Shown in pieces: positions 34,781 to 43,111 of a stretch of 64,000 nt of DNA; position 1 is the stretch's first letter; every line of letters begins with the position of its first letter. Made by a program: the position numbers and the translations under genes. The stretch covers positions 144,924 through 208,923 of the forward strand of contig JAZUPW010000017.1 of assembly GCA_045605385.1 (NCBI GenBank). Reading direction: 5' to 3'. The notes beneath the pieces are model-generated. The model made no database searches, was not told the origin of the DNA, and saw only the letters and a list, made by a program, of their open reading frames with translations. The DNA comes from SIG607 sp045605385 (GTDB lineage: Bacteria; Bacillota; Clostridia; Oscillospirales; Acutalibacteraceae).

Positions 34781-37375
34781 CTAATCTTTGGCTTTTTTTG
34801 ATAAATCGTAAAGTATTTTACTGCATTCAATAGGCGTAAGTGTTTCAACGTCTATTACTTTAAGTTCGTTTAATATTTCTGCAGCTTGTAACATTTCAAT
34901 AGGAAGTTGTGCAGATTCTTCTTTTTCGGTACGGTATTTTATAACGCCCTTACTTTCTACTTCCTTTAAAATGTCTTTGGCTCTTTTTATTACTACGCTT
35001 GGCAGTCCTGCAAGGTTTGCAACCTCTATACCGTAACTTTCGTCGGCACCGCCAGGTACAATACGGCGCAAAAAGATTATGTCATCGCCGCGTTTTTTAA
35101 CAGCAATATTATAATTCTTAACACCCGATACTTCGTATTCCATATCGGTAAGTTCGTGATAATGGGTTGCAAACAGCGTTTTTGCGCCCAACTTCTTTTT
35201 GTCGGCAACGTATTCAAGCACACTTTTTGCTATTGCCATACCGTCAAATGTAGAAGTACCTCTGCCTATTTCATCAAGAATAAGCAAACTATCTTTTGTT
35301 GCGCCGTTTAGAATGTCGGCAACTTCACTCATTTCAACCATAAATGTAGAACGTCCCGAAGATAAATCGTCAGATGCGCCGACACGGGTATAAATTGCAT
35401 CGCATATACAAAGGTCTGCCGATTCAGCAGGAACAAAACAACCAATCTGCGCCATAAGCGTTATAATGGCAACCTGTCGCATATATGTAGACTTACCAGC
35501 CATATTAGGACCTGTAATTATTGCGCAACGGTTATCGGCTTTATCAAGGTAAGTATCGTTAGAAACAAAGGGCGTATCAGAAAGTTTTTCTACAACAGGA
35601 TGTCTGCCTGCGGTAATACGGATAGCGCCTTCGGCATTAAAACGCGGTCTTACATAGTTTGAATTAACCGAAACGTAAGCAAACGAACAAGCAACATCAA
35701 GTTTTGCCAAGGCATTTGCCGCTTTTTGGAAACGTTCTTTTGCATTTGCAACCTGTTTTCTTATGTTATCGAAAATTTCATATTCAAGCGCAATTACGCG
35801 GTCTTTAGCGCCTAAAATTTTATCCTCAAGTTCTTTTAATTCGGGAGTTATAAAACGCTCACCGCCCGTTAAGGTTTGCTTACGGATATAATCTTCGGGC
35901 ACTAAATCCAAAAACGAATTTGTAACTTCAATATAGTAGCCGAAAACTTTATTAAACTTAACACGTAAGTTTTTAATGCCTGTTCTTTCGCGTTCTCTTG
36001 CTTCTATATTTGCAATTATTCCCGCACCGTTATTAAGTATATCGCGAAGTGTATCTACCTCGCTGTTATACCCCTCTTTAATAATTCCGCCCTCTTTAAG
36101 TACTGCGGGAAGTTTTTCAACCAATGCGTCGTCTATTAATTTTGCTATATCTTCAAGTGGGTCTATGTTATTATCGCAATCTTTTATAAAACGGCTGTTA
36201 GCACCGCTTATAATTTCTTTTATAAACGGGAATTTGGAAATTGTATAGAAAATAAGTCTTAATTCTCTTGCCGTTGCAGTACCGTAAATAACCTGAGCCA
36301 TTAAACGTTCAAGGTCTTTTATACCGCTTAAAGCTTCAATCAGTTCTCCGCGCATAAGGGTATCTTCGTAAAGTTCTTCAACGGCGTTATGACGGGTATT
36401 TATTTCATTAAGGCTTAAAAGCGGTTGCTGAACCCAAGACTTAATAAGACGTTTACCCATAGCGGTTTTGGTTTTATCAATTGCCCATATAAGAGTACCT
36501 TTTTTTGCTTTTGCACGAATTGTTTCTACAAGTTCAAGGTTTTTAACCGCCGTCATATCAAGTCGCATAAACTGTGACTGTGTATAATAATTCACCTTAC
36601 TTACCGCTATATTCTTTGTAAGTCCTGTTTCGTAAAGATACTGTATAACAGCGCCAAGAGAAACAGCGGCGTTACTGTTAGCGGGAACAGAAATGTTTTC
36701 GGTACTTATAACGCCGAAATGTGTAAGTACAATGGGTTCGGTTACTTTAATTGAAAAAGAATCCTTGGGTCTTACAGTTACCATTCCGTCATATTTTGAA
36801 ACAAGGAAAGAACCTAATTTTTCTATTTGTTCGTAACCTGCAGAAATAAGCACTTCGGCAGGCATAAAACGGCCTATTTCGGTAATAGCGATATCATACA
36901 TATCTTCACCGAAACTTTGCGTTACGTGAGTTTCGCCTGTAGAGGCATCGCAAAAGCACAGTCCTACGCAATCTGCCGAAACAGTAACTGCACAAAGATA
37001 ATTGCTTTTTCCTTCTTCAAGCATAGAATCTTCAATAACCGTACCGGGTGTAATAATTCTTACAATATCCCGTTTAACAAGGCCCTTTGCAGTTGCAGGG
37101 TCTTCTACCTGTTCACAAATTGCAACTTTATAACCGCGTTCAACCAAACGAGCAATATAAGATTCCGCACTGTGAAACGGCACACCGCACATTGGCGCTC
37201 TTTCTTCAAGTCCGCATTCCTTACCCGTTAAAACTAAATCAAGTTCTTCAGAAACGGTTTTTGCATCATCAAAAAACATTTCGTAAAAGTCACCTAATCT
37301 GAAAAACAGAATGCTGTCGCTGTTGCGTTCTTTTATTTCAAGATACTGGCGCATCATAGGCGATAGCCCTGCCAT
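34781..37375 (-). CDS. mutS: DNA mismatch repair protein MutS
   Basis: An 864-residue MutS1. The mismatch-reading F-x-E motif is FYE at residues 30-32. The ATPase has GPNMAGKSTYMRQ, LLILDEIGRGTS and TLFATHYHELT. The C-terminal helix-rich end is of normal length. It recognises mismatches and recruits MutL. It lies between ylbF and mutL; the ylbF stop is 37 nt upstream of its start. Confidence 0.97.
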   Translation of the reverse strand: MAGLSPMMRQYLEIKERNSDSILFFRLGDFYEMFFDDAKTVSEELDLVLTGKECGLEERAPMCGVPFHSAESYIARLVERGYKVAICEQVEDPATAKGLVKRDIVRIITPGTVIEDSMLEEGKSNYLCAVTVSADCVGLCFCDASTGETHVTQSFGEDMYDIAITEIGRFMPAEVLISAGYEQIEKLGSFLVSKYDGMVTVRPKDSFSIKVTEPIVLTHFGVISTENISVPANSNAAVSLGAVIQYLYETGLTKNIAVSKVNYYTQSQFMRLDMTAVKNLELVETIRAKAKKGTLIWAIDKTKTAMGKRLIKSWVQQPLLSLNEINTRHNAVEELYEDTLMRGELIEALSGIKDLERLMAQVIYGTATARELRLIFYTISKFPFIKEIISGANSRFIKDCDNNIDPLEDIAKLIDDALVEKLPAVLKEGGIIKEGYNSEVDTLRDILNNGAGIIANIEARERERTGIKNLRVKFNKVFGYYIEVTNSFLDLVPEDYIRKQTLTGGERFITPELKELEDKILGAKDRVIALEYEIFDNIRKQVANAKERFQKAANALAKLDVACSFAYVSVNSNYVRPRFNAEGAIRITAGRHPVVEKLSDTPFVSNDTYLDKADNRCAIITGPNMAGKSTYMRQVAIITLMAQIGCFVPAESADLCICDAIYTRVGASDDLSSGRSTFMVEMSEVADILNGATKDSLLILDEIGRGTSTFDGMAIAKSVLEYVADKKKLGAKTLFATHYHELTDMEYEVSGVKNYNIAVKKRGDDIIFLRRIVPGGADESYGIEVANLAGLPSVVIKRAKDILKEVESKGVIKYRTEKEESAQLPIEMLQAAEILNELKVIDVETLTPIECSKILYDLSKKAKD

Positions 37376-37412
37376 ACTTATTCTCCCCTTTTAAACAAAC
37401 TTAAAATTTTAA

Positions 37413-37820
37413 TTAGTGGCAACCGGCGCAGGTAGAGCAACTGCCGCTGCAACCAGCCTCGGGTAAAGTACAGGTTTCAGGGTCTGCGCCTTCTGCACAC
37501 ATACGTATAATACCCATAACGTCGGCTATCATTTTATCTACAGCGGCTCTTGTTTCGTTATATTCTTTCATTACTTCGTCAGCCATAATTTCATCATAAA
37601 CAGCGCGAAGATTTTTGTTTGCTTCGGCAATTTTTTCATTATCCTTTTCCTCTTCGCTCAACAATCTGTCAAGATTCATACGAATGATATTGAACTCACC
37701 GATTTTGGAATTAAGGTTTTCGTTGTTATCTAACGCAAGTTTTGCTTTTGCAAAAGCAATAAAGCGTTCATCTTTTTGTATTTCTTTTCCTAAATTTCTT
37801 GTTACTTCTATTACGTCCAT
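37413..37820 (-). CDS. YlbF/YmcA-family protein with Cys-rich tail
   Basis: A 135-residue helical protein of the YlbF/YmcA (RicF/RicA) family (VTRNLGKEIQKDERFIAFAK, IGEFNIIRMNLDRLL, VYDEIMADEVM). The last 28 residues hold seven cysteines and a final His (PETCTLPEAGCSGSC...CAGCH). Ric proteins form a complex with RicT that carries [4Fe-4S] clusters and acts in RNA processing in Bacillus, where ricA also follows miaB. The tail here is denser in Cys than I would expect and could hold a metal or cluster. It starts 3 nt before the miaB end region, within the miaB-mutS-mutL-miaA operon. Confidence 0.8.
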   Translation of the reverse strand: MDVIEVTRNLGKEIQKDERFIAFAKAKLALDNNENLNSKIGEFNIIRMNLDRLLSEEEKDNEKIAEANKNLRAVYDEIMADEVMKEYNETRAAVDKMIADVMGIIRMCAEGADPETCTLPEAGCSGSCSTCAGCH

Positions 37821-37823
37821 TTT

Positions 37824-39218
37824 TTATTCTCCTGTTCTTATACCTTCAAGCACGTTTGTAACGCGCTGTGTCTTTACTGTTATAAATTTGCCTAAGTCTT
37901 GCTGACATCCCTCAAATTCCACCACGGCAGTACCGTCGGTATGACCTGCCATATAGCCTTCTTTTCTGCCAAAATCATCGCAAAGTACTTTATAAGTTTT
38001 GCCAACATATTTATCTTCATTCTTTAAAGCAATTTCTTCCTGAACTTTTAAAAGTTCGCTGAACCACTTGCCTTTTTCTTCCCTTGAAACGTTATCTTCC
38101 ATTTCTGCAGCAGGAGTACCTTCCCTTGCTGAATAAATAAAGGTGAACAGCGAAGAAAATTCAACCTCTTTAACCAAAGAAAGCGTTTCTTTGAAGTCTT
38201 CGTAAGTTTCTCCCGGAAAACCAACAATAATATCGCTTGTTATTGAAATATCGGGAATTCTTTGCCTTGCGCCGTTTATAAGTTTTAAATAAGAGGCACG
38301 GTCATAGTGTCGGTTCATAGCCTTTAAAATTCTGTCGGAACCGCTTTGGAAAGGCAAATGCAAATGTTTACACACCTTTTCGCAATCACGCATGACATCT
38401 AAAAGTTCTTCGGTGCAATCCTTTGGATGCGACGTCATAAAACGTATACGGAAATCGCCCGGTATATCGTTAATAAGCCGTAACAACTTTGCAAAGTTTA
38501 TATCTTCATCAAGCCCTTTACCGTAAGAGTTAACGTTCTGACCTAAAAGGGTAATATCTTTATAGCCTTGTTCCACAAGACTTCTTGCTTCTTTTAAAAT
38601 TTCAGCCGAAGTTCTTGAACGTTCTCTTCCGCGAACGTACGGTACTATACAGTAAGTGCAGAAGTTATCGCATCCGTACATAATGGGAAGCCACGCCTTA
38701 AACTTGCTGTCACGGCTTATTGGCAAACCTTCTACAATATCGGTTTTGTCATCCGATATTTCAAAAATTCTTGCCGAACCGTTAAGGCGTTTATATAAAA
38801 ATTCGGGCAAACGGTGCAATGCAAAAGTGCCGAAAAGAATATCAACGTAAGGGTAACTCTTTTTTATTCTGTCACACACGCTTTGTTGTTGCATCATACA
38901 GCCGCACACCGCAATTATCATTGAAGGATGACGCCTTTTATAATGCTTCATAGCACCAAGATTTCCGTAAACTCTGTCTTCGGCGTGTCCACGCACCGCG
39001 CAGGTGTTATAAAGCACAAAATCGGCGCCTTCTGCTTCATCGGTAAGCACGTATCCAAGGCTTACAAGAATGCCTTTAATGCGTTCGGAATCGCTAACGT
39101 TCTGCTGACACCCGTAGGTTATAACACAAGCCTTTGGTTTTTCGCCGTAAGTTTTAAAAACAGTTTCTTTAGCACACTGCATATATTCAGAATCAAAAAA
39201 TGTTTCGTTATTTTTCAA
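37824..39218 (-). CDS. miaB: tRNA-2-methylthio-N6-dimethylallyladenosine synthase
   Basis: A 464-residue methylthiotransferase. The N-terminal UPF0004 domain has ITYGCQQNVSDSERIKG and the radical SAM domain has CDNFCTYCIVPYVRGRERSR. A TRAM domain follows (YVGKTYKVLCDDFG). One expected N-terminal ligand Cys is in YGCQQN, another in NTCAVRGHAEDR, and a third in VCGCMMQQ. The frame is open to 39311, but a sigma-A promoter lies at 39252-39280, so translation must start later. TTG 39218 follows GGGAG; ATG 39182 is the alternative. It is the first gene of the long operon down to transketolase. Confidence 0.93.
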   Translation of the reverse strand: MKNNETFFDSEYMQCAKETVFKTYGEKPKACVITYGCQQNVSDSERIKGILVSLGYVLTDEAEGADFVLYNTCAVRGHAEDRVYGNLGAMKHYKRRHPSMIIAVCGCMMQQQSVCDRIKKSYPYVDILFGTFALHRLPEFLYKRLNGSARIFEISDDKTDIVEGLPISRDSKFKAWLPIMYGCDNFCTYCIVPYVRGRERSRTSAEILKEARSLVEQGYKDITLLGQNVNSYGKGLDEDINFAKLLRLINDIPGDFRIRFMTSHPKDCTEELLDVMRDCEKVCKHLHLPFQSGSDRILKAMNRHYDRASYLKLINGARQRIPDISITSDIIVGFPGETYEDFKETLSLVKEVEFSSLFTFIYSAREGTPAAEMEDNVSREEKGKWFSELLKVQEEIALKNEDKYVGKTYKVLCDDFGRKEGYMAGHTDGTAVVEFEGCQQDLGKFITVKTQRVTNVLEGIRTGE

Positions 39219-39251
39219 AAATAAAAACTCCCTAGAATATATAATCAATTT

Positions 39252-39280
39252 ATTATATAATAAATAATAAAAATATGCAA
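39252..39280 (-). promoter_or_regulatory. Sigma-A promoter for the miaB operon
   Basis: On the minus strand, TTGCAT (39280-39275), a 17-bp AT-rich spacer and TATAAT (39257-39252), about 30 nt before the TTG start of miaB. It excludes any miaB start upstream of about 39245. Confidence 0.82.
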
Positions 39281-39306
39281 GTAAAACTAACAATATTTTA
39301 TAAAAA

Positions 39307-39332
39307 AACACACCCGTAAAAACGAGTGTGTT
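39307..39332 (-). terminator. Terminator after metK
   Basis: AACACAC pairs with GTGTGTT, then one C-A mismatch, then CGT with ACG around an AAAA loop. On the minus strand it is followed by a seven-T run. It separates metK from the miaB promoter. Confidence 0.82.
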
Positions 39333-39338
39333 AAAAAT

Positions 39339-40517
39339 TTAAAATAAAGCTTTAAGTTCCTCGGCTTTATCGGTTTTTTCAAAAGAAAGATCAAGTTCTT
39401 CCCTGCCAAAATGTCCGTAAGCCGCAAGCGGACGGTATATAGGTTTTCTAAGACCGAGTTTATCAATAATAGCCGCAGGGCGCAAATCAAACACTTTATT
39501 AACAGCTTCTGCAATTTTTTCATCATTTGCTACACCGGTACCAAATGTATCTACCATAACAGAAACAGGTTTTGCAACACCAATAGCATAAGCAATCTGC
39601 ACCTCGCAACGCTTGGCAAGGCCTGCCGCAACAATGTTTTTAGCCACCCATCTTGCAGCATAAGCGGCACTGCGGTCTACCTTTGTTGGGTCTTTGCCCG
39701 AAAAAGCACCGCCGCCGTGACGTGCCATACCGCCGTAAGTATCTACAATAATTTTTCTGCCCGTAAGCCCTGTATCGCCCTGAGGTCCGCCTATAACAAA
39801 GCGGCCTGTGGGATTAATGAAGAACTTTGTGTTTTCATCTAAAAGTTTTTCATCTATAACAGGTTTAATTACGTATTCAAGTATATCTTTTCTAAGTGTT
39901 TCAAGGCTTACATCCTTACTGTGCTGACTTGAAACAACAACGGCTTCTATTCTCGTAGGAACTCCGTCGTTATATTCAACAGTAACCTGAGTTTTACCAT
40001 CGGGATACAAATAATCAAGTGTGCCGTTTTCACGCACTTCAGTAAGTTTTAAAGCCATTTTATGAGCAAGATAAATAGGCAACGGCATTAAAACGTCGGT
40101 TTCATCACAGGCATAACCGAACATCATACCCTGATCTCCTGCTCCGTTAAGGTTGTATTGGTCTTCTTCGCCGTCTTTAAGTTCCAAAGAACGGTCTACA
40201 CCCATAGCAATATCGCTTGACTGCTTGTCTAATGTAGTAATTACGTTACAGGTATTTCCGTTAAAACCGCATTCATCGTTATCGTATCCAATAGAACAAA
40301 CCACCTCTCTTACAAGAGAAGAAATGTCTACGCTGCAGTTGGCGGTAATTTCTCCCATAACGTTTATAATGCCTGTTGTGGCAAAGGTTTCACAAGCCAC
40401 ACGAGCATTTGGATCTTTGCTTAAATAAGCATCGAGCACAGCATCGGAAATCTGGTCACACACCTTGTCCGGATGTCCCTTTGTAACAGATTCTGAAGTA
40501 AAAAGCATTTTTGACAT
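39339..40517 (-). CDS. metK: S-adenosylmethionine synthetase
   Basis: A 392-residue enzyme with all MetK signatures: FTSESVTKGHPDKVCDQISD, GAGDQGMMFGYACDET and the Lys-rich GGGAFSGKDPTKVDRS loop. It makes SAM from methionine and ATP. ATG 40517 (MSKMLFTSES) follows GGGGG; the longer open frame runs back into the riboswitch terminator and is discarded. Expression is controlled by the SAM-I riboswitch just upstream, so it is shut off when SAM is plentiful. Confidence 0.97.
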   Translation of the reverse strand: MSKMLFTSESVTKGHPDKVCDQISDAVLDAYLSKDPNARVACETFATTGIINVMGEITANCSVDISSLVREVVCSIGYDNDECGFNGNTCNVITTLDKQSSDIAMGVDRSLELKDGEEDQYNLNGAGDQGMMFGYACDETDVLMPLPIYLAHKMALKLTEVRENGTLDYLYPDGKTQVTVEYNDGVPTRIEAVVVSSQHSKDVSLETLRKDILEYVIKPVIDEKLLDENTKFFINPTGRFVIGGPQGDTGLTGRKIIVDTYGGMARHGGGAFSGKDPTKVDRSAAYAARWVAKNIVAAGLAKRCEVQIAYAIGVAKPVSVMVDTFGTGVANDEKIAEAVNKVFDLRPAAIIDKLGLRKPIYRPLAAYGHFGREELDLSFEKTDKAEELKALF

Positions 40518-40543
40518 TTTAAAAAATCCCCCAAATAAAAAAT

Positions 40544-40565
40544 CGCTTCCAAGCATACGGAAGCG
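40544..40565 (-). terminator. Expression-platform terminator of the SAM riboswitch
   Basis: CGCTTCC pairs with GGAAGCG around an 8-nt loop, followed on the minus strand by ATTTTTTATTT. It lies between the SAM aptamer and the metK start, as expected for transcriptional attenuation. Confidence 0.88.
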
Positions 40566-40569
40566 AGAA

Positions 40570-40668
40570 AAAACACCTCATCTTCCGGTTAAACCGCAGG
40601 ATTTAGCACCTTGATAATTCAGGTTGCCGGGCTTCAACGGGCCTGTCCCTCCGCCACTCTTGATAAGG
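40570..40668 (-). promoter_or_regulatory. SAM-I riboswitch (S-box) controlling metK
   Basis: On the minus strand the S-box core elements appear in order: CTTATCAAGAG, GGCGGAGGGAC, GGCCC, GAAGCCCGGCAACC and AAGGTGCTAAATCC, ending in the GATGAG side of the P1 stem. This is the classical SAM-I aptamer seen before metK in Firmicutes. A terminator hairpin follows directly. SAM binding should favour termination. Confidence 0.95.
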
Positions 40669-40690
40669 AAAATATTAAATTTGCTTTAGT

Positions 40691-40719
40691 ATATTACCAC
40701 AATTACTTTTTATTGTCAA
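40691..40719 (-). promoter_or_regulatory. Sigma-A promoter for the SAM riboswitch-metK unit
   Basis: On the minus strand, TTGACA (40719-40714), a 17-bp spacer ending in TGG (extended -10) and TAATAT (40696-40691). The -35 box lies inside the last codons of the riboflavin transporter gene. Confidence 0.8.
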
Positions 40720-41299
40720 TACCGTTTTTATTTGGAACGGCTTTATATATTGCAAAATATACGGGATAGAAAACCAAAAGATTTACTGCCGCCTTTACGG
40801 CGTTAAGTAAAGTAGAACCCGTAACCCCCGCAATAATACTTGCTGCTGTTATAGGTATTCCCGATAACGCAAAAAATACAGGAGTAAGCAAACCGTTAAG
40901 CAACCACCCTGCAATAACGGTTACAATAACCGCAATTACAGCCGATAAATAATAAACGTTGGGCGAAAAGAAATGATTTTTAAGTTTTTTTGAAAAATAT
41001 TTCAAAGAAAAATAAAGAGAACCTATCATGGCAGAGCCTATGCCTATATTCATAAGTTCGCCGATACCAAGCGTTGTTGTTCTGAAAAGATGAATTGCAT
41101 TTTTAATAATTTCAACACATATACCTGCAAACGGACCGCATAAAACTGCCGAAATAACCGCAGGGATATCGGAAAAATCTATTTTCAAATAGTCAACACC
41201 GGGCACTAACGGAATTTCAGGAAAGATAAGATAAATAACGGTTGAAAGTGCGCTCATAACCCCTATTAAACAAATTAAAAACGTTCTGTTCTTTTTCAT
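40703..41299 (-). CDS. ECF transporter S component, riboflavin type (RibU-like)
   Basis: A 198-residue membrane protein with about six helices. The pattern MSALSTVIYLIFPEIPLVPG, DYLKIDFSDIPAVISAVLCGP and GICVEIIKNAIHL is that of RibU-type substrate-binding subunits. It is preceded by an FMN riboswitch, which supports riboflavin as the substrate. The shared ECF ATPases and EcfT are not in the window, as usual for group II systems. ATG 41299 follows GGGGGC, just after the riboswitch terminator. Confidence 0.9.
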   Translation of the reverse strand: MKKNRTFLICLIGVMSALSTVIYLIFPEIPLVPGVDYLKIDFSDIPAVISAVLCGPFAGICVEIIKNAIHLFRTTTLGIGELMNIGIGSAMIGSLYFSLKYFSKKLKNHFFSPNVYYLSAVIAVIVTVIAGWLLNGLLTPVFFALSGIPITAASIIAGVTGSTLLNAVKAAVNLLVFYPVYFAIYKAVPNKNGIDNKK

Positions 41300-41323
41300 A
41301 AAAAAGCCCCCAAAAACAAAAAA

Positions 41324-41339
41324 CGCCCTATTAAGGGCG
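41324..41339 (-). terminator. Expression-platform terminator of the FMN riboswitch
   Basis: CGCCCT pairs with AGGGCG around an ATTA loop, followed on the minus strand by TTTTTTGTTTTTG. It lies between the FMN aptamer and the transporter start. Confidence 0.87.
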
Positions 41340-41349
41340 CAAAATTTTA

Positions 41350-41450
41350 TTCTTTCATCCAGACTATAACTGTCGGCTTCGAAGTTTCATCGAATCAGCC
41401 AAAAAGGCTCGCGGGCTGTACCGCCGGTGGAGAATTTCACTCCGCCCCGA
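41350..41450 (-). promoter_or_regulatory. FMN riboswitch (RFN element) controlling the riboflavin transporter
   Basis: On the minus strand the RFN core reads CGGGGCGGAGTGAAATTC, CCACCGGCGGTACAGCCCGC, GAGCC, GAAGCCGACAGT and AGTCTGGATGAAAGA in order, the signature of FMN aptamers. It should reduce transporter expression when FMN is high. The aptamer begins 4 nt after the DUF1294 stop. Confidence 0.95.
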
Positions 41451-41453
41451 ATA

Positions 41454-41726
41454 TTAAATTACAATTATTAAAATTAGTTGAGCCGCAATAATAAGCGGTA
41501 ATAAAAGCATATACGACAAATGGTTTGTTTTGTGTCTGCAAAGTAACATAAAAGCAAAAACAAAAAGCGCACCGCCAAGCAGTGAAAACAACCAAAGTGT
41601 TGATTCGCGAATGCGGTATTTTTTGCGTTTAGCACGTGATTTATCACACACAACAAGAATTGCACCGATTACATTGAAGACTGCCATAATGCACAGCAAA
41701 ACAGTTTTCAAAACCATCACCGCCAT
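41454..41726 (-). CDS. DUF1294 membrane protein
   Basis: About 90 residues with three hydrophobic helices (VLKTVLLCIMAVFNVIGAIL; LWLFSLLGGALFVFAFMLL; a third at the C-terminus) and the DUF1294 core DKSRAKRKKYRIRESTLWL. The function is unknown. The start is uncertain. A good promoter places the transcript start at about 41721, so ATG 41726 would be excluded, and GTG 41720 or ATG 41717 would start a nearly leaderless message. No clear ribosome site is seen. The FMN aptamer follows immediately, so this gene may lie in the same transcript as the riboflavin transporter. Confidence 0.78.
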   Translation of the reverse strand: MAVMVLKTVLLCIMAVFNVIGAILVVCDKSRAKRKKYRIRESTLWLFSLLGGALFVFAFMLLCRHKTNHLSYMLLLPLIIAAQLILIIVI

Positions 41727-41727
41727 T

Positions 41728-41756
41728 ATTTTAGCACACTTTTATTTGTTTTTCAA
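41728..41756 (-). promoter_or_regulatory. Sigma-A promoter overlapping the DUF1294 start
   Basis: On the minus strand, TTGAAA (41756-41751), a 17-bp spacer and TAAAAT (41733-41728). Transcription would start near 41721, at or just before the first codons of the gene. Confidence 0.7.
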
Positions 41757-41763
41757 TAAAAAT

Positions 41764-41792
41764 TTGATTTTTCCCTTCATTTATTGTAATAT
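41764..41792 (+). promoter_or_regulatory. Sigma-A promoter for the amidase lipoprotein gene
   Basis: TTGATT (41764-41769), a 17-bp spacer and TAATAT (41787-41792), with GAGGT (41801-41805) then leading to ATG 41813. It is divergent from the DUF1294 promoter; the two -35 boxes are only 7 bp apart. Confidence 0.75.
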
Positions 41793-41812
41793 ATTTAAAA
41801 GAGGTAGATTAT

Positions 41813-43111
41813 ATGAAGTGTTTTTCTAAAATCAGCGCCGTTCTTTTAGCGGTATCATTTATTATTGCTTTTTCTGCTTGTTCAAAAGCAGAACCCGAAT
41901 ACAGTTTTCCTTCTGTATCTGATATTAACGAAGCAAATATTGACGCTTCTTTTGTTGCAGAAATAACAAGTATTCAGGCAGAAACCTTTGACGGTGAAAA
42001 GGTAAACGACACGTCAAAGCCTTTTTACAGTTATTTGCCTGAAGGTACTGTAGATTACTGCTCTGAGGCTATAATTACCCATGCCGAAAGCGGTAAAGAT
42101 TACCGTCTTTTAAACTTTGGAAAAAGAGTTTACGAAAACGATGTAAAAGTTTATAAAGGCAAACTTCCTTCAAGCAATACAATTATTCCTTATTCGCTTA
42201 CAAGCGATGGAAAATACACCTCGCTTACCTTTCAAACCGACTTTAAAGCGCCCTTTACTTTTGAACTTAAAACACAGGAATACTTTGATATTGAATCGGG
42301 AGATTTCAAAATAGAAAATCCAACCTTTTCTTACATAGAAATAACCTTTTTTTATTGCACAAACCTTGTTGATGATTTTGATTTTTCAAACAACCGATTA
42401 ATAAGCGGGTACGAAATTGTACAGAACAGCAACAATGCCGTACTTAAACTGTTTTTAAGAAACGAAGGCGCTTTTTACGGTTGGTACGCCGATTACAACA
42501 ATGAAGATATGCTTGTAATTAAACTTTTAGAGCCGACAAAGGTTTACACCGCCGATAACGAATACGGATATGCGCTACACGATGCAACCATTGTTGTAGA
42601 TGCAGGTCACGGTGGCGAAGACCCAGGCGCTATGAACGGCAGACACAAAGAATCGGCATTTAATTTAGGTCTTGCAACCAAACTTAAAGAAGAACTTGAA
42701 AAAATCGGTGTAACAGTTGTAATGACACGCGCTACTAATAAAAACGTAGATGCTGCTAACCGTTTAGAAACAGCATATTTAAGCGAGGCTGATATGATAA
42801 TATCTGTCCACCGCGATTCAGGGAGCGAGAACGGTTTTAACGCTTTTTACTTCTCACCGTATTCATATAACGCCGCAAAAGCATTAACCGACTCCACAAA
42901 TAACGCAAACCTTTACTCAACAGTCCATAAGCAAGACTGGCACTACTTCTTTTTAAACCGAGTTTCAAGTTGTCCTGCAATTCTTACCGAAAACGGTTTT
43001 ATAACAAACGAAAATGACCTTAAGAATATGCTTGACAACGAATATGAAACCCGCTGTGCAAAAGCATTGACAGCGGGCATAATAGAATTTTACATCAGTG
43101 CTCCTTTTTAG
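41813..43111 (+). CDS. N-acetylmuramoyl-L-alanine amidase lipoprotein (Amidase_3)
   Basis: A 432-residue lipoprotein. The signal peptide ends in a lipobox with the Cys of FSACS at about residue 23. Residues ~40-255 are an unassigned region, possibly AMIN-like beta structure. Residues ~258-430 are a zinc amidase of the AmiC/CwlD type: VVDAGHGGEDPGAM (His), NGRHKESAFNL (Glu), ISVHRDSG (His) and ILTENGFITN (catalytic Glu). It cleaves the amide bond between MurNAc and the stem peptide. Its 3' end overlaps the convergent ABC-F gene by 17 nt. Confidence 0.9.
   Translation: MKCFSKISAVLLAVSFIIAFSACSKAEPEYSFPSVSDINEANIDASFVAEITSIQAETFDGEKVNDTSKPFYSYLPEGTVDYCSEAIITHAESGKDYRLLNFGKRVYENDVKVYKGKLPSSNTIIPYSLTSDGKYTSLTFQTDFKAPFTFELKTQEYFDIESGDFKIENPTFSYIEITFFYCTNLVDDFDFSNNRLISGYEIVQNSNNAVLKLFLRNEGAFYGWYADYNNEDMLVIKLLEPTKVYTADNEYGYALHDATIVVDAGHGGEDPGAMNGRHKESAFNLGLATKLKEELEKIGVTVVMTRATNKNVDAANRLETAYLSEADMIISVHRDSGSENGFNAFYFSPYSYNAAKALTDSTNNANLYSTVHKQDWHYFFLNRVSSCPAILTENGFITNENDLKNMLDNEYETRCAKALTAGIIEFYISAPF

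Noticed and set aside
39219..39311. MiaB start at 39311
   Set aside because: The extra N-terminus is hydrophobic and AT-rich, and the promoter at 39252-39280 lies inside it.
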